Origin: Acidobacteriota bacterium
Lineage (GTDB): Bacteria > Acidobacteriota > Vicinamibacteria > Marinacidobacterales > Marinacidobacteraceae
Direction: 5' to 3'
Assembly (NCBI GenBank): GCA_022826825.1
Contig: JAJDUD010000024.1
Coordinates: 1-64,000 of the forward strand
DNA length: 64,000 bases
In this document: piece by piece, positions 17,863-26,317 of the stretch
Position numbering within the stretch: the stretch's first letter is position 1
How the letters are laid out: each line of letters starts with the position of its first letter
Notes under the pieces: generated by a model
Seen by the model: only the letters and a program-made list of their open reading frames with translations
Database searches by the model: none
What the model was told of the DNA's origin: nothing
Made by a program: the position numbers and the translations under genes

Positions 17863-18075
17863 GGAGCGCCGGTCTCCGACCGGCATCGCGGCCGCAGGCC
17901 GCGAAACTCCCGGCGCCGCGGCGCCCCGTCGCGGGAACCCGACACGAGGTTGGCGAAGCGACGTACGCGCGCCGTCGTCGCCGCGCCGTTCCCTTTGGAG
18001 AGGGCGCCATGCGGCGAAAGAGAGTTCGGAGTTTCGCCCGCTGCGCGGGCGATGCCGGTCGGAGACCGGCGCTCC
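17863..18075. repeat. REPIN-like element, copy D1
   Basis: A 213-bp core with arms GCCGGTC-TCC-GACCGGC and GCCGGTC-GGA-GACCGGC, and a conserved middle (CGCCATGCGGCGAAAG). It lies just after the P1 peptidase and is the first of two direct copies separated by 144 bp (18076-18219) in which no gene is seen. Confidence 0.8.
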
Positions 18076-18219
18076 ACTGCTGTGCGCGCTTCGGGCGGGT
18101 TATCGGAACGCGGTTTCGTGGCCCTCGCGGGCCGCGAAACCCGCACGCCGCCGTTCACGCACGTCAGACCCCGCCCACCCGTACCACAACGCCGCTCCAC
18201 ACCAATCGCGTGCGGCAGC

Positions 18220-18434
18220 GGAGCGCCGGCCTCCGGCCGGCATCGCGGCCGCAGGCCGCGAAACTCCCGGCGCTGTGGCGCCCCGTCGCGGGAACCCGAC
18301 ACGAGGATGGCGAAGCGACGTACGCGCGCGCAGTTGTCGCCCTGCCGTTTCCTTTGGAGAGGGCGCCATGCGGCGAAAGGGAGCTCGGAGTTTCGCCCGC
18401 TGCGCGGGCGATGCCGGTCGGTGGCCGGCGCTCC
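18220..18434. repeat. REPIN-like element, copy D2
   Basis: A second copy in the same orientation as D1 and very similar through the middle. The left hairpin has changed to GCCGGCC-TCC-GGCCGGC, with both strands of the stem altered together. The right hairpin GCCGGTC-GGT-GGCCGGC keeps one G-T wobble. It ends 23 bp after the stop of the convergent TonB receptor gene, so it may end its transcription. Confidence 0.8.
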
Positions 18435-18456
18435 GGCCGATGTCAGGCGCCGGCGG

Positions 18457-20850
18457 TCAGAAGCTGACGTCCAGCTCGATGCCGATCGTGCGCGGTTCCC
18501 CGGCGCGCCCCAGGGCGCTGAAGATCGGGGCGGTCGGCTGCCACGCCTGGAGGAGGTACGCCTCGTCGAGGAGGTTCCGCCCGAAGGCGAAGACCCCGAA
18601 GTTGCCGCGCTGATACCCGAAGCGGGAGTTCACCAGCGTGCGGCCGCCCACCCGGAAGCGGGCGTCGTTGCCGCTGTTCGAGAAGGCGTCCGCCTGGGCG
18701 GCCACCTCGGCATTCCCCGACCAGCCGCCGTCCAGCCGGACGGAGACGCCGGTCAGCCACGACCAGGCGGGAGCGTGGGGGAACTCGTTGCCGGTGAAGT
18801 CCCGCTCGCCGTCCGTGAACTCGTCGAACCGGGTGCTGAGCAGTCCGAGCGAACCGTAGAGCTGGACGCGCGGGTCGAACCAGTAGCCGGCCTGCGCTTC
18901 GAGGCCGCGCACGGTCGACTCCCCGGCGTTCACGGTGACCGTGTCCACCGGCAGGCCGAGGTCGGTCATGACCCGCACCTGCTGGTTGGTCCAGTCGGTG
19001 TAGAAGAGGTTCCCGTTGAAGAACCAGCGCCGGTCGGGCGCCGCCGCGCGCAGCGCGAACTCGACGTTGCTCGTGAACTCCGGTTCGAAATCGCTGACCC
19101 GCTGGCTGAGGACGGCGATCGACTGCCCGCCGGCCCGGTAACCCCGCTGCCAGCCGATCGAAGTGGACAGCGAGTCGCTCCAGTCGCGGGTGATGGTCGC
19201 CTTCGGCAGGAACGCCCGGTAGGAGGCGTCGAGTTCCTGCGGGGGACCCTCGGGCGGGAGCTGCGGGAGGGGCGGGTCGGAGACGAGTCCCTGGCGGTTC
19301 ACGATCTCGCGGCTCTCGTTGTCGTAGCGGGCGCCGAGGGTGAGGGTCCAGGCGTCCGCCAGGCCGAGGTCGAACTCGCCGAAGAGCGCCGCGTTCCGGG
19401 TCTGCTCTTCGGTGTTGAAGAACGAGGTCAGGGTGAAGCCGGGCGGAAGACCCGCCAGTTCCCCCGGGCCGGCGGCGTCGGCGCTCAGCGTGTCGGTCAG
19501 GTCGGCGAAGTAGAGGCCGAGGACGCCGCGCCGGACGCCCGGCCCCGCGTAGCGCAGCAGGAACTCCTGGGTCATCCACTCGTCGTCGGTCGTGTAGTCG
19601 AGCACGGCGGCGGGCGCGGGTGTCTGGTCGAGGTCCTCGGCGCGGCGGTAGTCGTGCTGGTAGATGCTCGAGGTGGATTCGAGCGAGAACGCGTGGCCCA
19701 GGTCGTAGGCGAGCGCCAGCGTCAGGTTGTGGTGTTCCGAACCGTCCTCGGCGGCGTGGTCCGAGATGTTCACCCGCTCCTCCGGGAACCGGTCCACGTT
19801 GATCGCCCCGTCGCCGCCCCGGCTCTCGGTCGCCTGGTAGGTGAGCAGCCCGCGGAACCGGGTGCTCGGATCGAAGCGCAGCTTCATCCGGACCGCGAGG
19901 TAGTCGCGGTAGTCGTAGGAGTTTTCGCCCCGGGTCGGGTTCTCCACGAACCCGTCGCTGTTGCGATTGTCCACCGCGAGCCGGAAAGCCGCCTTGCCGG
20001 CCACGATGGGGACGTTCAGGACCGCCGAGCCCTGGGTGGCGCCGTAGTTGCCGAACCGGCCGCGCACCCGGAACCCGGTCCGGTACTCGGGGTCCGCGCT
20101 CTTCATCACGATCGCGCCGGCGAGCGCGTTGCGCCCCTGCTGGGTGGACTGAGGGCCGCGGAAGATCTCGACCCGGTCCATGTCCCAGGTGCTGAACGGG
20201 CCGAAGAAGGTGCCCTGGTAGCCCTGGACGGTGGCGCCGTCGAGCTTGACGCTCAGCAGCAGGCCGCCCTCGGGCCCGAAGCCCTGCTGGCTGATGCCCC
20301 GGATCGAGAAGCCGCGGACGTCCGAGGACGAGTTCACGTTCGGGGTCATGGCGACCAGCCGGTAGAGGTCGGTGTCCGTCCCGGCGTCGAGTTGCGCCCC
20401 GCTTACGAGCGCCACGCTGGTGGGCTCCTCCTGGAGGCTCCGCTCCTGCTGCTGCCCGGTCACGGTCACGCGTTCCGCGAAGGACATCTCGAGCGGGATG
20501 CTGATGCGGACCTCGCCGGCGCTCCCGACGGTGATCTCGATGGTCCGGTCGGCGAAGCCGCGTCCGAGCACGGTCAGCCGATGGAGCCCCTCGGGGAGGG
20601 TGTCGAAGCGGAAACTGCCGGCGGCGTCGCTGGTCGTTTCGCGGATCTCGCCGCTCGCGAGCGTGAGGATCACGTCGGCGCCGGGGACGAGCAGGCCCTG
20701 CGGGTCGGTGACTTCGCCGACGATCTCGGCGGTGGAGCCCGTGAGAGCAGCCTTGGCCGACACGGCCGTCGCACCCGGCACAAGGGCGCAGAGGACCAGG
20801 CCGATAGCGGTTCGGCGGAGAAGAACGTCCAAAGGAGCGTGTCGGAACAT
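18457..20850 (-). CDS. TonB-dependent outer-membrane receptor with carboxypeptidase-regulatory domain
   Basis: A 797-residue outer-membrane receptor. A signal peptide covers about 1-35. Residues 40-115 are a CarboxypepD_reg domain (IVGEVTDPQGLLVPGADVILT...GSFRFDTLPEGLHRLTV). A plug domain follows (about 125-240; VRGFSIRGISQQGFG, VEIFRGPQSTQQGRNALAGAIVM), then a 22-strand barrel ending in IGIELDVSF with the terminal Phe needed for assembly. It imports an unknown large ligand using TonB energy. A divergent toxin-antitoxin pair starts 118 bp away. Confidence 0.9.
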   Translation of the reverse strand: MFRHAPLDVLLRRTAIGLVLCALVPGATAVSAKAALTGSTAEIVGEVTDPQGLLVPGADVILTLASGEIRETTSDAAGSFRFDTLPEGLHRLTVLGRGFADRTIEITVGSAGEVRISIPLEMSFAERVTVTGQQQERSLQEEPTSVALVSGAQLDAGTDTDLYRLVAMTPNVNSSSDVRGFSIRGISQQGFGPEGGLLLSVKLDGATVQGYQGTFFGPFSTWDMDRVEIFRGPQSTQQGRNALAGAIVMKSADPEYRTGFRVRGRFGNYGATQGSAVLNVPIVAGKAAFRLAVDNRNSDGFVENPTRGENSYDYRDYLAVRMKLRFDPSTRFRGLLTYQATESRGGDGAINVDRFPEERVNISDHAAEDGSEHHNLTLALAYDLGHAFSLESTSSIYQHDYRRAEDLDQTPAPAAVLDYTTDDEWMTQEFLLRYAGPGVRRGVLGLYFADLTDTLSADAAGPGELAGLPPGFTLTSFFNTEEQTRNAALFGEFDLGLADAWTLTLGARYDNESREIVNRQGLVSDPPLPQLPPEGPPQELDASYRAFLPKATITRDWSDSLSTSIGWQRGYRAGGQSIAVLSQRVSDFEPEFTSNVEFALRAAAPDRRWFFNGNLFYTDWTNQQVRVMTDLGLPVDTVTVNAGESTVRGLEAQAGYWFDPRVQLYGSLGLLSTRFDEFTDGERDFTGNEFPHAPAWSWLTGVSVRLDGGWSGNAEVAAQADAFSNSGNDARFRVGGRTLVNSRFGYQRGNFGVFAFGRNLLDEAYLLQAWQPTAPIFSALGRAGEPRTIGIELDVSF

Positions 20851-20932
20851 GGAAGGGACCTCAGCCGGGAAGATTACGCACGGAGAGTCTCGGAAGATCC
20901 GTTTTCCCCGTCCCGGATGTGTGGCATTGGTC

Positions 20933-20954
20933 TTGACACATTACGGGTGACACA
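20933..20954 (+). promoter_or_regulatory. TTGACA box and TGACACA direct repeat upstream of RHH antitoxin
   Basis: TTGACA at 20933-20938 is a good -35 element. TGACACA occurs at 20934-20940 and again at 20948-20954, a 14-bp period on the same DNA face give or take. It lies 14 bp before the antitoxin start, a suitable place for autorepression by a ribbon-helix-helix protein. No strong -10 box is seen. Confidence 0.4.
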
Positions 20955-20967
20955 ACAGACTTCACAC

Positions 20968-21282
20968 ATGGCCCGCAGTCACAAGGTTCAGGTAACGCTG
21001 AACGAGGTCGAGTACGCCGCTGTCCGCCGGCGGGCGGAGGAAGAGGGTCTGAAGCGCGCCAGCGTCGTCCGGGAGGCGATCCAGGAGTACTGCGTCAAGC
21101 CGGACCGGCGCCGCCGCCAACTGGAGGCGCTCGCGGCGATCGATGCGCTTCCCCCGGCGCCGGTCCCCGAGTCGTGGCCGGAGTGGAAGCGGGAATACAG
21201 CCGCCTGAAAATCAAGTCCCTTCCGACCGATCCGCCGGACCTGAGAAACCCCGGGGTTGCCGAATCGGATGACGACCGCTGA
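20968..21282 (+). CDS. ribbon-helix-helix (CopG-like) antitoxin
   Basis: A 104-residue protein. The N-terminal 45 residues are a ribbon-helix-helix DNA-binding fold (HKVQVTLNEVEYAAVRRRAEEEGLKRASVVREAIQEY), and the C-terminal tail (WPEWKREYSRLKIKSLPTDPPDL) would wrap the toxin. The gene overlaps the PIN toxin by 14 bp. The ATG at 20968 is the first start at the domain edge; a much longer open frame upstream only mirrors the TonB gene on the other strand. Confidence 0.82.
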   Translation: MARSHKVQVTLNEVEYAAVRRRAEEEGLKRASVVREAIQEYCVKPDRRRRQLEALAAIDALPPAPVPESWPEWKREYSRLKIKSLPTDPPDLRNPGVAESDDDR

Positions 21283-21703
21283 CGACCCCGTTTTTCTGGA
21301 CGCCAACGTCCTGATGTATCGCGCTGGCGCTGATCAGGAGTGGCGAAAGGCGTGCGGGCGAGCGCTGCTCCGGGCCAAGGAAGCGGGTGTCACCCTGGCG
21401 ACGAACGCGGAGGTGCTGCAGGAGATCCTGCACCGCTACTTTTCCCAGCGGCGTCCACTCCTGGCCCAGGCCGTCCACCGCGCTGCCCTGGAGTTCTGCG
21501 ACGAGATCATTCCGGTAACGGAACAGCACACGACCCGCGCGCTCGCCTTGCTCCTTGAGCACGAACGGCTCTCGGCCCGCGACGCCGTTCACGTCGCCAC
21601 GATGGAGGACCGGGGCATACGCACCATCCTGTCGGCCGACCGGGATTTCGACGCCGTCCCCAGCGTGGACCGCATCGACCCCCGGGATTTCGTCCGCGCG
21701 TAG
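21269..21703 (+). CDS. PIN-domain ribonuclease toxin (VapC-like)
   Basis: A 144-residue toxin with an apparently intact PIN active site: VFLDANVLMYRAG (first Asp), NAEVLQEILHRY (Glu), LSARDAVHVATMEDRG (Asp) and LSADRDFDAV (last Asp). PIN toxins cleave RNA, often tRNA or rRNA. The ATG at 21269 lies inside the antitoxin end, the usual coupling; an ATG 12 bp earlier is possible. Unlike the PIN remnant at 3355, all acids are present. Confidence 0.87.
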   Translation: MTTADDPVFLDANVLMYRAGADQEWRKACGRALLRAKEAGVTLATNAEVLQEILHRYFSQRRPLLAQAVHRAALEFCDEIIPVTEQHTTRALALLLEHERLSARDAVHVATMEDRGIRTILSADRDFDAVPSVDRIDPRDFVRA

Positions 21704-21758
21704 CCGGTTTCGGGAGCGACGCGGCTCGAAGCCGGAGGGCTCCCGTAGAATCCGGGCG

Positions 21759-22199
21759 ATGGACATCCAAGGCACCGAGATCATCAGCGCCCCCCGGCAA
21801 AAGGTCTGGGAATTCGTCACCGATGCGGAGTCGGTGGCCTCCTGCACGCCCGGGGTGAAGTCGGTCCGCATCCTCGAGCCCGGCAAGCGCTTCGAGGTGG
21901 TGGGCGGCATCAAGCTCGGCACGGTGGGGCTCAACGCCAAGAACGTCATCGAGTTCACGGACCTCGTGGAGCTCGAAGAGGCCCGGATGAAGATCCGCGG
22001 CCGGGGACCGGGCACCACCATCGACGCCGTCGCCGAACTCCGGCTGCGGGACGAGGAGTCCGGCACCGCACTCGACTGGAAGGGCACGGTGCAGGTGCGG
22101 GGAACGCTGGCGGCGCTCGCCTCCCGGCTGCTGAAGCCGGTCACCGAGAAGGTGCTGCGCGAGATGTTCGCCGAGATGCGATCCAGGATCGAGGCCTGA
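21759..22199 (+). CDS. coxG: CoxG-like SRPBCC protein
   Basis: A 146-residue START/SRPBCC-fold protein with the CoxG signature at the N-terminus (GTEIISAPRQKVWEFVTDAESVASCTPGVKSV) and LLKPVTEKVLREMFAEM near the end. In Oligotropha, CoxG helps recruit CO dehydrogenase to the membrane. This version lacks the extra C-terminal membrane-anchor region of full-length CoxG (about 200 residues), so it is the short type. It lies 5.2 kb after the form I cox operon and stands apart from both clusters. Confidence 0.8.
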   Translation: MDIQGTEIISAPRQKVWEFVTDAESVASCTPGVKSVRILEPGKRFEVVGGIKLGTVGLNAKNVIEFTDLVELEEARMKIRGRGPGTTIDAVAELRLRDEESGTALDWKGTVQVRGTLAALASRLLKPVTEKVLREMFAEMRSRIEA

Positions 22200-22221
22200 G
22201 GGCCTCTCAGGAGAACAAGCG

Positions 22222-23412
22222 ATGAGAAGAGGAAACCGGTTTGCCCGCGTGACGGGCGTGATGGTGCTGTGCCTGTTCGCGGCCTCTCTGGCGGGGGCGC
22301 AGTCCCACTACTTTCCCGAGCGGCACGACTGGCAGACGAAGACCCCCGAGGAGGCGGGATTCGATGCGGCGCTCCTCGAAGAGGCGGTGGAGTTCGCGGT
22401 GGCCTCGGAGTCGGACGCGCCCAACGACCTGGCGCTCAACCACGAACTGACGTTCGCGCAGGAGCCCTTCGGGTTCCGGATCGGGCCGACGACGGTCCGC
22501 GGCGCGCTCAGCGGCATCGTGGTGAAAGACGGCTACATCGTCCGGGAATGGGGGCCGTCGAAGAAGGTGGACATGACCTTCAGCGTCTCCAAGACCTTCC
22601 TCTCCACGGCCGTCGGGCTCCTCTACGACAAGGGGCTGATCGCCTCGGTGGACGACCGGGTGGGTCCCTACATGCCCGACGACGAACTGTTCGGTTCGGA
22701 ACACAACCGCTCCATCACCTGGGACCACCTGCTGCGCCAGACGAGCGACTGGCAGGGGACGCTCTTCGGGAAGCCCGACTGGGCCGACCGTCCCGTGGGC
22801 GACCACCCCTTCGAGTACCCCGACCGCCCCATGCACAAGCCGGGGACCCACTACAAGTACAACGACGTCCGGGTGAACCTGCTCGCGCTGGCCGCGCTCC
22901 AGGTGGTGCGCGATCCGCTGCCGCTGGTGCTCCGCAGGGGGATCATGGATCCCATCGGCGCCTCGAACCGCTGGCGCTGGCACGGCTACGAGAACTCCTG
23001 GGTGATGATCGACGGCCGGAACGTCCAGTCGGTGAGCGGCGGCGGCCACTGGGGCGGCGGCATGCACATCAGCGGCCGCGACCTCGCCCGCTTCGGCTAC
23101 CTGTTCCTGCGGATGGGGAACTGGAAGGGCAAGCAGCTCATCTCGGAAGACTGGATCGGGATGGCCCGCACTCCGGGTGACGTCAACCCGAGCTACGGCT
23201 ACATGAACTGGTTCCTGAACGGCCCCGTCGAGCGCGACGGCGCGATGGTGAAGTCCATGCCGGACGCGCCGGACACCGCGGTCACTTTCCGCGGCGCCGG
23301 CAGCAACATCGTCTACGTGGACTGGGAGAACGATCTCGTCGTCGTGGTGCGCTGGATCCAGGGCGGCGCGTTCGCGCCGTTCATCGGAAAGGTGCTCGCG
23401 GCGCTCCAGTAG
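22222..23412 (+). CDS. exported serine hydrolase (beta-lactamase/class C fold)
   Basis: A 396-residue secreted hydrolase of the serine beta-lactamase-like family. A signal peptide ends at about 27 (SLAGAQ). The SxxK nucleophile is SVSK in DMTFSVSKTFLSTAVG (near residue 117), and the Tyr motif is YKYNDVRVNLL, with the catalytic Tyr-x-Asn replaced by YND. The HIS/GG strand GGGHWGGGMHISGRDLARFGYLFLRMG is typical. Members act as esterases, D-peptidases or amidases; the substrate is unknown. It starts 22 bp after CoxG with AGGAGAAC upstream. Confidence 0.85.
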   Translation: MRRGNRFARVTGVMVLCLFAASLAGAQSHYFPERHDWQTKTPEEAGFDAALLEEAVEFAVASESDAPNDLALNHELTFAQEPFGFRIGPTTVRGALSGIVVKDGYIVREWGPSKKVDMTFSVSKTFLSTAVGLLYDKGLIASVDDRVGPYMPDDELFGSEHNRSITWDHLLRQTSDWQGTLFGKPDWADRPVGDHPFEYPDRPMHKPGTHYKYNDVRVNLLALAALQVVRDPLPLVLRRGIMDPIGASNRWRWHGYENSWVMIDGRNVQSVSGGGHWGGGMHISGRDLARFGYLFLRMGNWKGKQLISEDWIGMARTPGDVNPSYGYMNWFLNGPVERDGAMVKSMPDAPDTAVTFRGAGSNIVYVDWENDLVVVVRWIQGGAFAPFIGKVLAALQ

Positions 23413-23413
23413 C

Positions 23414-23440
23414 GATTCCCGGGGGCCGCACCCGGGAATC
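23414..23440. terminator. bidirectional terminator-like hairpin
   Basis: A perfect 10-bp inverted repeat, GATTCCCGGG and CCCGGGAATC, with a 7-bp loop. It starts 2 bp after the serine hydrolase stop and lies 24 bp from the stop of the convergent hydrolase gene. No T-run follows, so termination may be weak or factor-assisted. Confidence 0.55.
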
Positions 23441-23464
23441 CCGTCCTTCGGGTTCGGGGATGTC

Positions 23465-26029
23465 CTACCCGCCGTCCCCGCTGCCGCGCAGTTCGTCCAC
23501 CTGCGCCTGGTAGAGCCGCCGCCCCTCCTCGAACGTCGCCAGCACCTCCGCCTTCTGCGCGGGGTCGTCCCAGCGATCCATCCCCCGCAGTTCCTCCAGC
23601 ACCTGGTCGATCCAGCGGACGAAGAACGCCGCGTCGCCGGCTGAGCGGATCGGCTCGCCGTCCGCGATCACGAACACGGGATTCGTGTGCGCGAACAGGT
23701 AGCTGTCCATCGCCCCGTGCTGCGCTGGGCCCAGCACCCGCGCCGCGATCCACCCGCTCCCCTCGATGGGGATCTCCAGCTCGGCGTCGATCGACTTCAG
23801 GTCGCCGGAAGCGTCGATCCGGTGCACGATGCGGCCGTTCGCCACGATCTCCAGCCCGTGCATCGTGAAGAGCGACCGCGCCGTCGCGCGCACCGTGACC
23901 GTGTCGCCGCGTGAGACCGCGAGTTCCTCGCCCATGCCCTTCCCGGCAACGTCGAGCGTCATGATCGGCCCGCTGGTCACGAACGCGCGGCCCGCCGCCA
24001 TCGCGTCGGCCCAGGCGTCGTAGTGGACGTGGTCCTCGCCGGTGTGGACGTAGACGCGCGTCGTCCCGATCGCGGGGTGCCGCCAGATGTCGGTCATGGC
24101 GTCCGTTCCGGCGGTCGCCGGGATGCGCGAACCCGTGTTGAGGAGGCGGTACCAGACCTCCGCCGTCCCGAGTTCGTCGCTCCAGATGCACGCCACGTCC
24201 ACGAAGTCGGCGAGGCCCAGAACCGCGTCCACGGGCAGCTCCCGCGCGGAGCCCGCCCCCGCGGCGTCCGGGTCCCGGTGCCGGAGCCCGAAGGGGTGGA
24301 CGTAGCCGCCGATGCCGCCCTGCTCGTGCACCCGGCGCAGCACGGACGCGTTGTCGGGGTAGAGCGCGTGGTGCGCGGTCCCCACCGAGCCGATGTAGAA
24401 GGGCGTGATCAGTTCGATCAGGTTGAGCAGCGAGAGGTGCGCGAAGAAGCTGGGCCGGTATTCCTCGTTGTAGTAAACGATGGTGCGCGGGCCGGTGTGC
24501 GGGTGCGGGTGCCCGAGGAAGTGCTCGAGGTCCTCGACCCGGCTGTTGCCCCAGTAGTTGGCGATCATGCCGTTCGCGACGTTGAGGTCCTCCGCGTGGG
24601 CCTTGTTCCTGAGGTCCTCGGGGGTGACGAAGTAGTGGCCGCCGTAGTTGGGGTGGATGTGGTTGTCGCCGGAGTACCAGCCGTTCGCGGCCATGTCGAT
24701 CCAGCGGTCCAGTTGAATCTCGACGGTGGTGTGCTCGCCGGCGCGGACCTCGATGGTGCGTGAAACGGGCTCGGTTTCGAACCCCCGCCAGGCCTCGACG
24801 GTGGCCTCGCCCACCGGGAGAGTCGCGGAGAAACTGCCGTCCGTATGGAAGTAGTAGTCCTCGGTCACGCTGACGACGCGGGGGTAGCTGGTATGCGGGA
24901 AGTACGCGCGTCCGTCGGAGCCGGTCAGATAGATGCGCGACGGCAGGAGTTCGCCGCCCGAGTCGCTGACGCGGACGCGGAGCCGGCCGGTGGGCTCGGA
25001 CCAGGCGTAGTCGTCGATGCGCACTGGTTGCGGCTCGCCGCCTCCGCGGGTGACCGTGTAGAGCGCGAACCCCATCCCGTTGTCGATCGTGCGGGGCTGG
25101 TCCGCGGCGCCGCCGTTCCTCGCGTAGACCAGGCGCTCACCGTCCGGTGACCACGAGGGGAAGTACTCGTCCGTGCGGGTGTGCGTGAGGCGCACGGGCT
25201 GGATTCCGCGGGGCGACTTCTCGCTCGGGACGGCGTAGAGGTCGTTGTTCCCCGAGGCGTCCGTGACGTAGGCGACGATGCCCCCGTGCCGCGCGACGAC
25301 CGGCGCCGCCTGGTAGTTGGTTTCGATGCGGATGAGCAGTTCCACCGCTCCGGTGGCGGCCCGGTACCGCCAGAGGGAACCCGAGCCGAGCGCCGCCTCG
25401 CCCCGCCGGGAAACGAACACGATGTCGCCGGTGTCGCCGATCCAGTCCCCCGCCATGTCGTTGGCGTCGGGATTGGCGATGACCGCTTCGGCCGCGCCGG
25501 TTCCCAGGTCGTGGACCCAGAGGTCGAACGTGCCGTCCCGCTCCGTCGTGAAGAGGATGCGGGACCCGTCGGGCGACCAGCGTGGGCGCAGGTCGAGGAA
25601 CGGATGGGTCGTGAGGCGGCGCGATCCGCCGGTCGCGAGTTCGGCGACGAAGATGTCGAAGTTGCGGTCGATATCGGCCGCGTAGGCGATCTGGCTGCCG
25701 TCGGGGGACCAGCTCGGCTGGGAGTGGTAGCCGGCGCCGCGCGTGACCTGCCGGGCGGTGCCGCCCCCGGCGGGGACGACCCAGATGCGGCCCTGGTAGG
25801 CGAAGGCGATGGAGTCGCCGTCGGGCGACCACGCCGGGTAGGTGGGCGAGGCGGTGACGGGAGGCGGGAAGTAGCTCTCCATGTACATCCGGCCGGCGTT
25901 GCTGACGCCCGCATGGGACGGGTAGCCGCCCGGGAAGGGGTCGGGGTATTCGTGCTGCTGGGCGGCGGCGGGACGAGCGGACAGTGCGGTCAGCGCTGCC
26001 ACGGCCAGGATTGCGGCGGGGAAGTTCAT
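23465..26029 (-). CDS. exported TolB-propeller plus CehA/McbA-type metallohydrolase
   Basis: An 854-residue secreted protein. The ATG at 26029 gives a clean signal peptide (MNFPAAILAVAALTALSARPAAAQ); the longer frame adds 59 Arg-rich residues. The N-terminal half (about 50-340) is a PD40/TolB six-bladed propeller with repeated SWSPDGxxI units. A carboxypeptidase-regulatory-like strand region follows, then a PHP/CehA-McbA domain from about 440 (NGWYSGDNHIHPNYGGHYFVTPEDL, then HPFG and TSGPIMTL) carrying metal-binding His. CehA/McbA enzymes hydrolyse carbamate-type bonds. Substrate unknown; the propeller may bind it. Confidence 0.8.
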   Translation of the reverse strand: MNFPAAILAVAALTALSARPAAAQQHEYPDPFPGGYPSHAGVSNAGRMYMESYFPPPVTASPTYPAWSPDGDSIAFAYQGRIWVVPAGGGTARQVTRGAGYHSQPSWSPDGSQIAYAADIDRNFDIFVAELATGGSRRLTTHPFLDLRPRWSPDGSRILFTTERDGTFDLWVHDLGTGAAEAVIANPDANDMAGDWIGDTGDIVFVSRRGEAALGSGSLWRYRAATGAVELLIRIETNYQAAPVVARHGGIVAYVTDASGNNDLYAVPSEKSPRGIQPVRLTHTRTDEYFPSWSPDGERLVYARNGGAADQPRTIDNGMGFALYTVTRGGGEPQPVRIDDYAWSEPTGRLRVRVSDSGGELLPSRIYLTGSDGRAYFPHTSYPRVVSVTEDYYFHTDGSFSATLPVGEATVEAWRGFETEPVSRTIEVRAGEHTTVEIQLDRWIDMAANGWYSGDNHIHPNYGGHYFVTPEDLRNKAHAEDLNVANGMIANYWGNSRVEDLEHFLGHPHPHTGPRTIVYYNEEYRPSFFAHLSLLNLIELITPFYIGSVGTAHHALYPDNASVLRRVHEQGGIGGYVHPFGLRHRDPDAAGAGSARELPVDAVLGLADFVDVACIWSDELGTAEVWYRLLNTGSRIPATAGTDAMTDIWRHPAIGTTRVYVHTGEDHVHYDAWADAMAAGRAFVTSGPIMTLDVAGKGMGEELAVSRGDTVTVRATARSLFTMHGLEIVANGRIVHRIDASGDLKSIDAELEIPIEGSGWIAARVLGPAQHGAMDSYLFAHTNPVFVIADGEPIRSAGDAAFFVRWIDQVLEELRGMDRWDDPAQKAEVLATFEEGRRLYQAQVDELRGSGDGG

Positions 26030-26155
26030 GGGCGGCGGTTCTCTTCGGAAGCGGTGAATCGGAGGGTCCTCATGGTGGACGATCTTCGGCGACACCGCAA
26101 AGCGCTCGACGGACGGCCGCCCGCCCGTTGCTGAGCCATATGGCAACAACGGCTT

Positions 26156-26300
26156 GGAACGCCGACCTCTGGTCGGCACAGCGGCCGAAGGCCGCGAACG
26201 GCACAACGTTCGTCCCCTTCGAGGGAAACACTTGCGCGGCTACGCCTGGTGCCCGGCGGCGTGCACAGCAGGACGCGCGCATGGAGGTTGCTCCCGGAGC
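26156..26300. repeat. degenerate REPIN-like element, copy E
   Basis: Only the pattern survives: GCCGACC-TCT-GGTCGGC, then GCGGCC-GAA-GGCCGC, and a tail with GCAGGACGCGCGCATGGAGG matching the tails of copies A and B. The right arm is not clear. It fills the gap between the CehA-like and formamidase genes. Confidence 0.5.
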
Positions 26301-26317
26301 GCCTCCAGGCGCTTGCT

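Noticed and set aside
1..18434. Short open frames inside the repeat elements with recurring DAGLKTGAP-like peptides
   Set aside because: They translate the hairpin stems in different frames and orientations, without ribosome sites, so they are not genes.
17863..18434. Possible CRISPR array from regularly repeated hairpins
   Set aside because: Units are over 200 bp, inverted and variable in spacing, with no short spacers and no cas genes.
17950..20967. A long plus-strand frame running through the TonB receptor region into the RHH antitoxin
   Set aside because: Only its last 104 residues (from 20968) match a family; the rest is antisense to the receptor and crosses the repeats.
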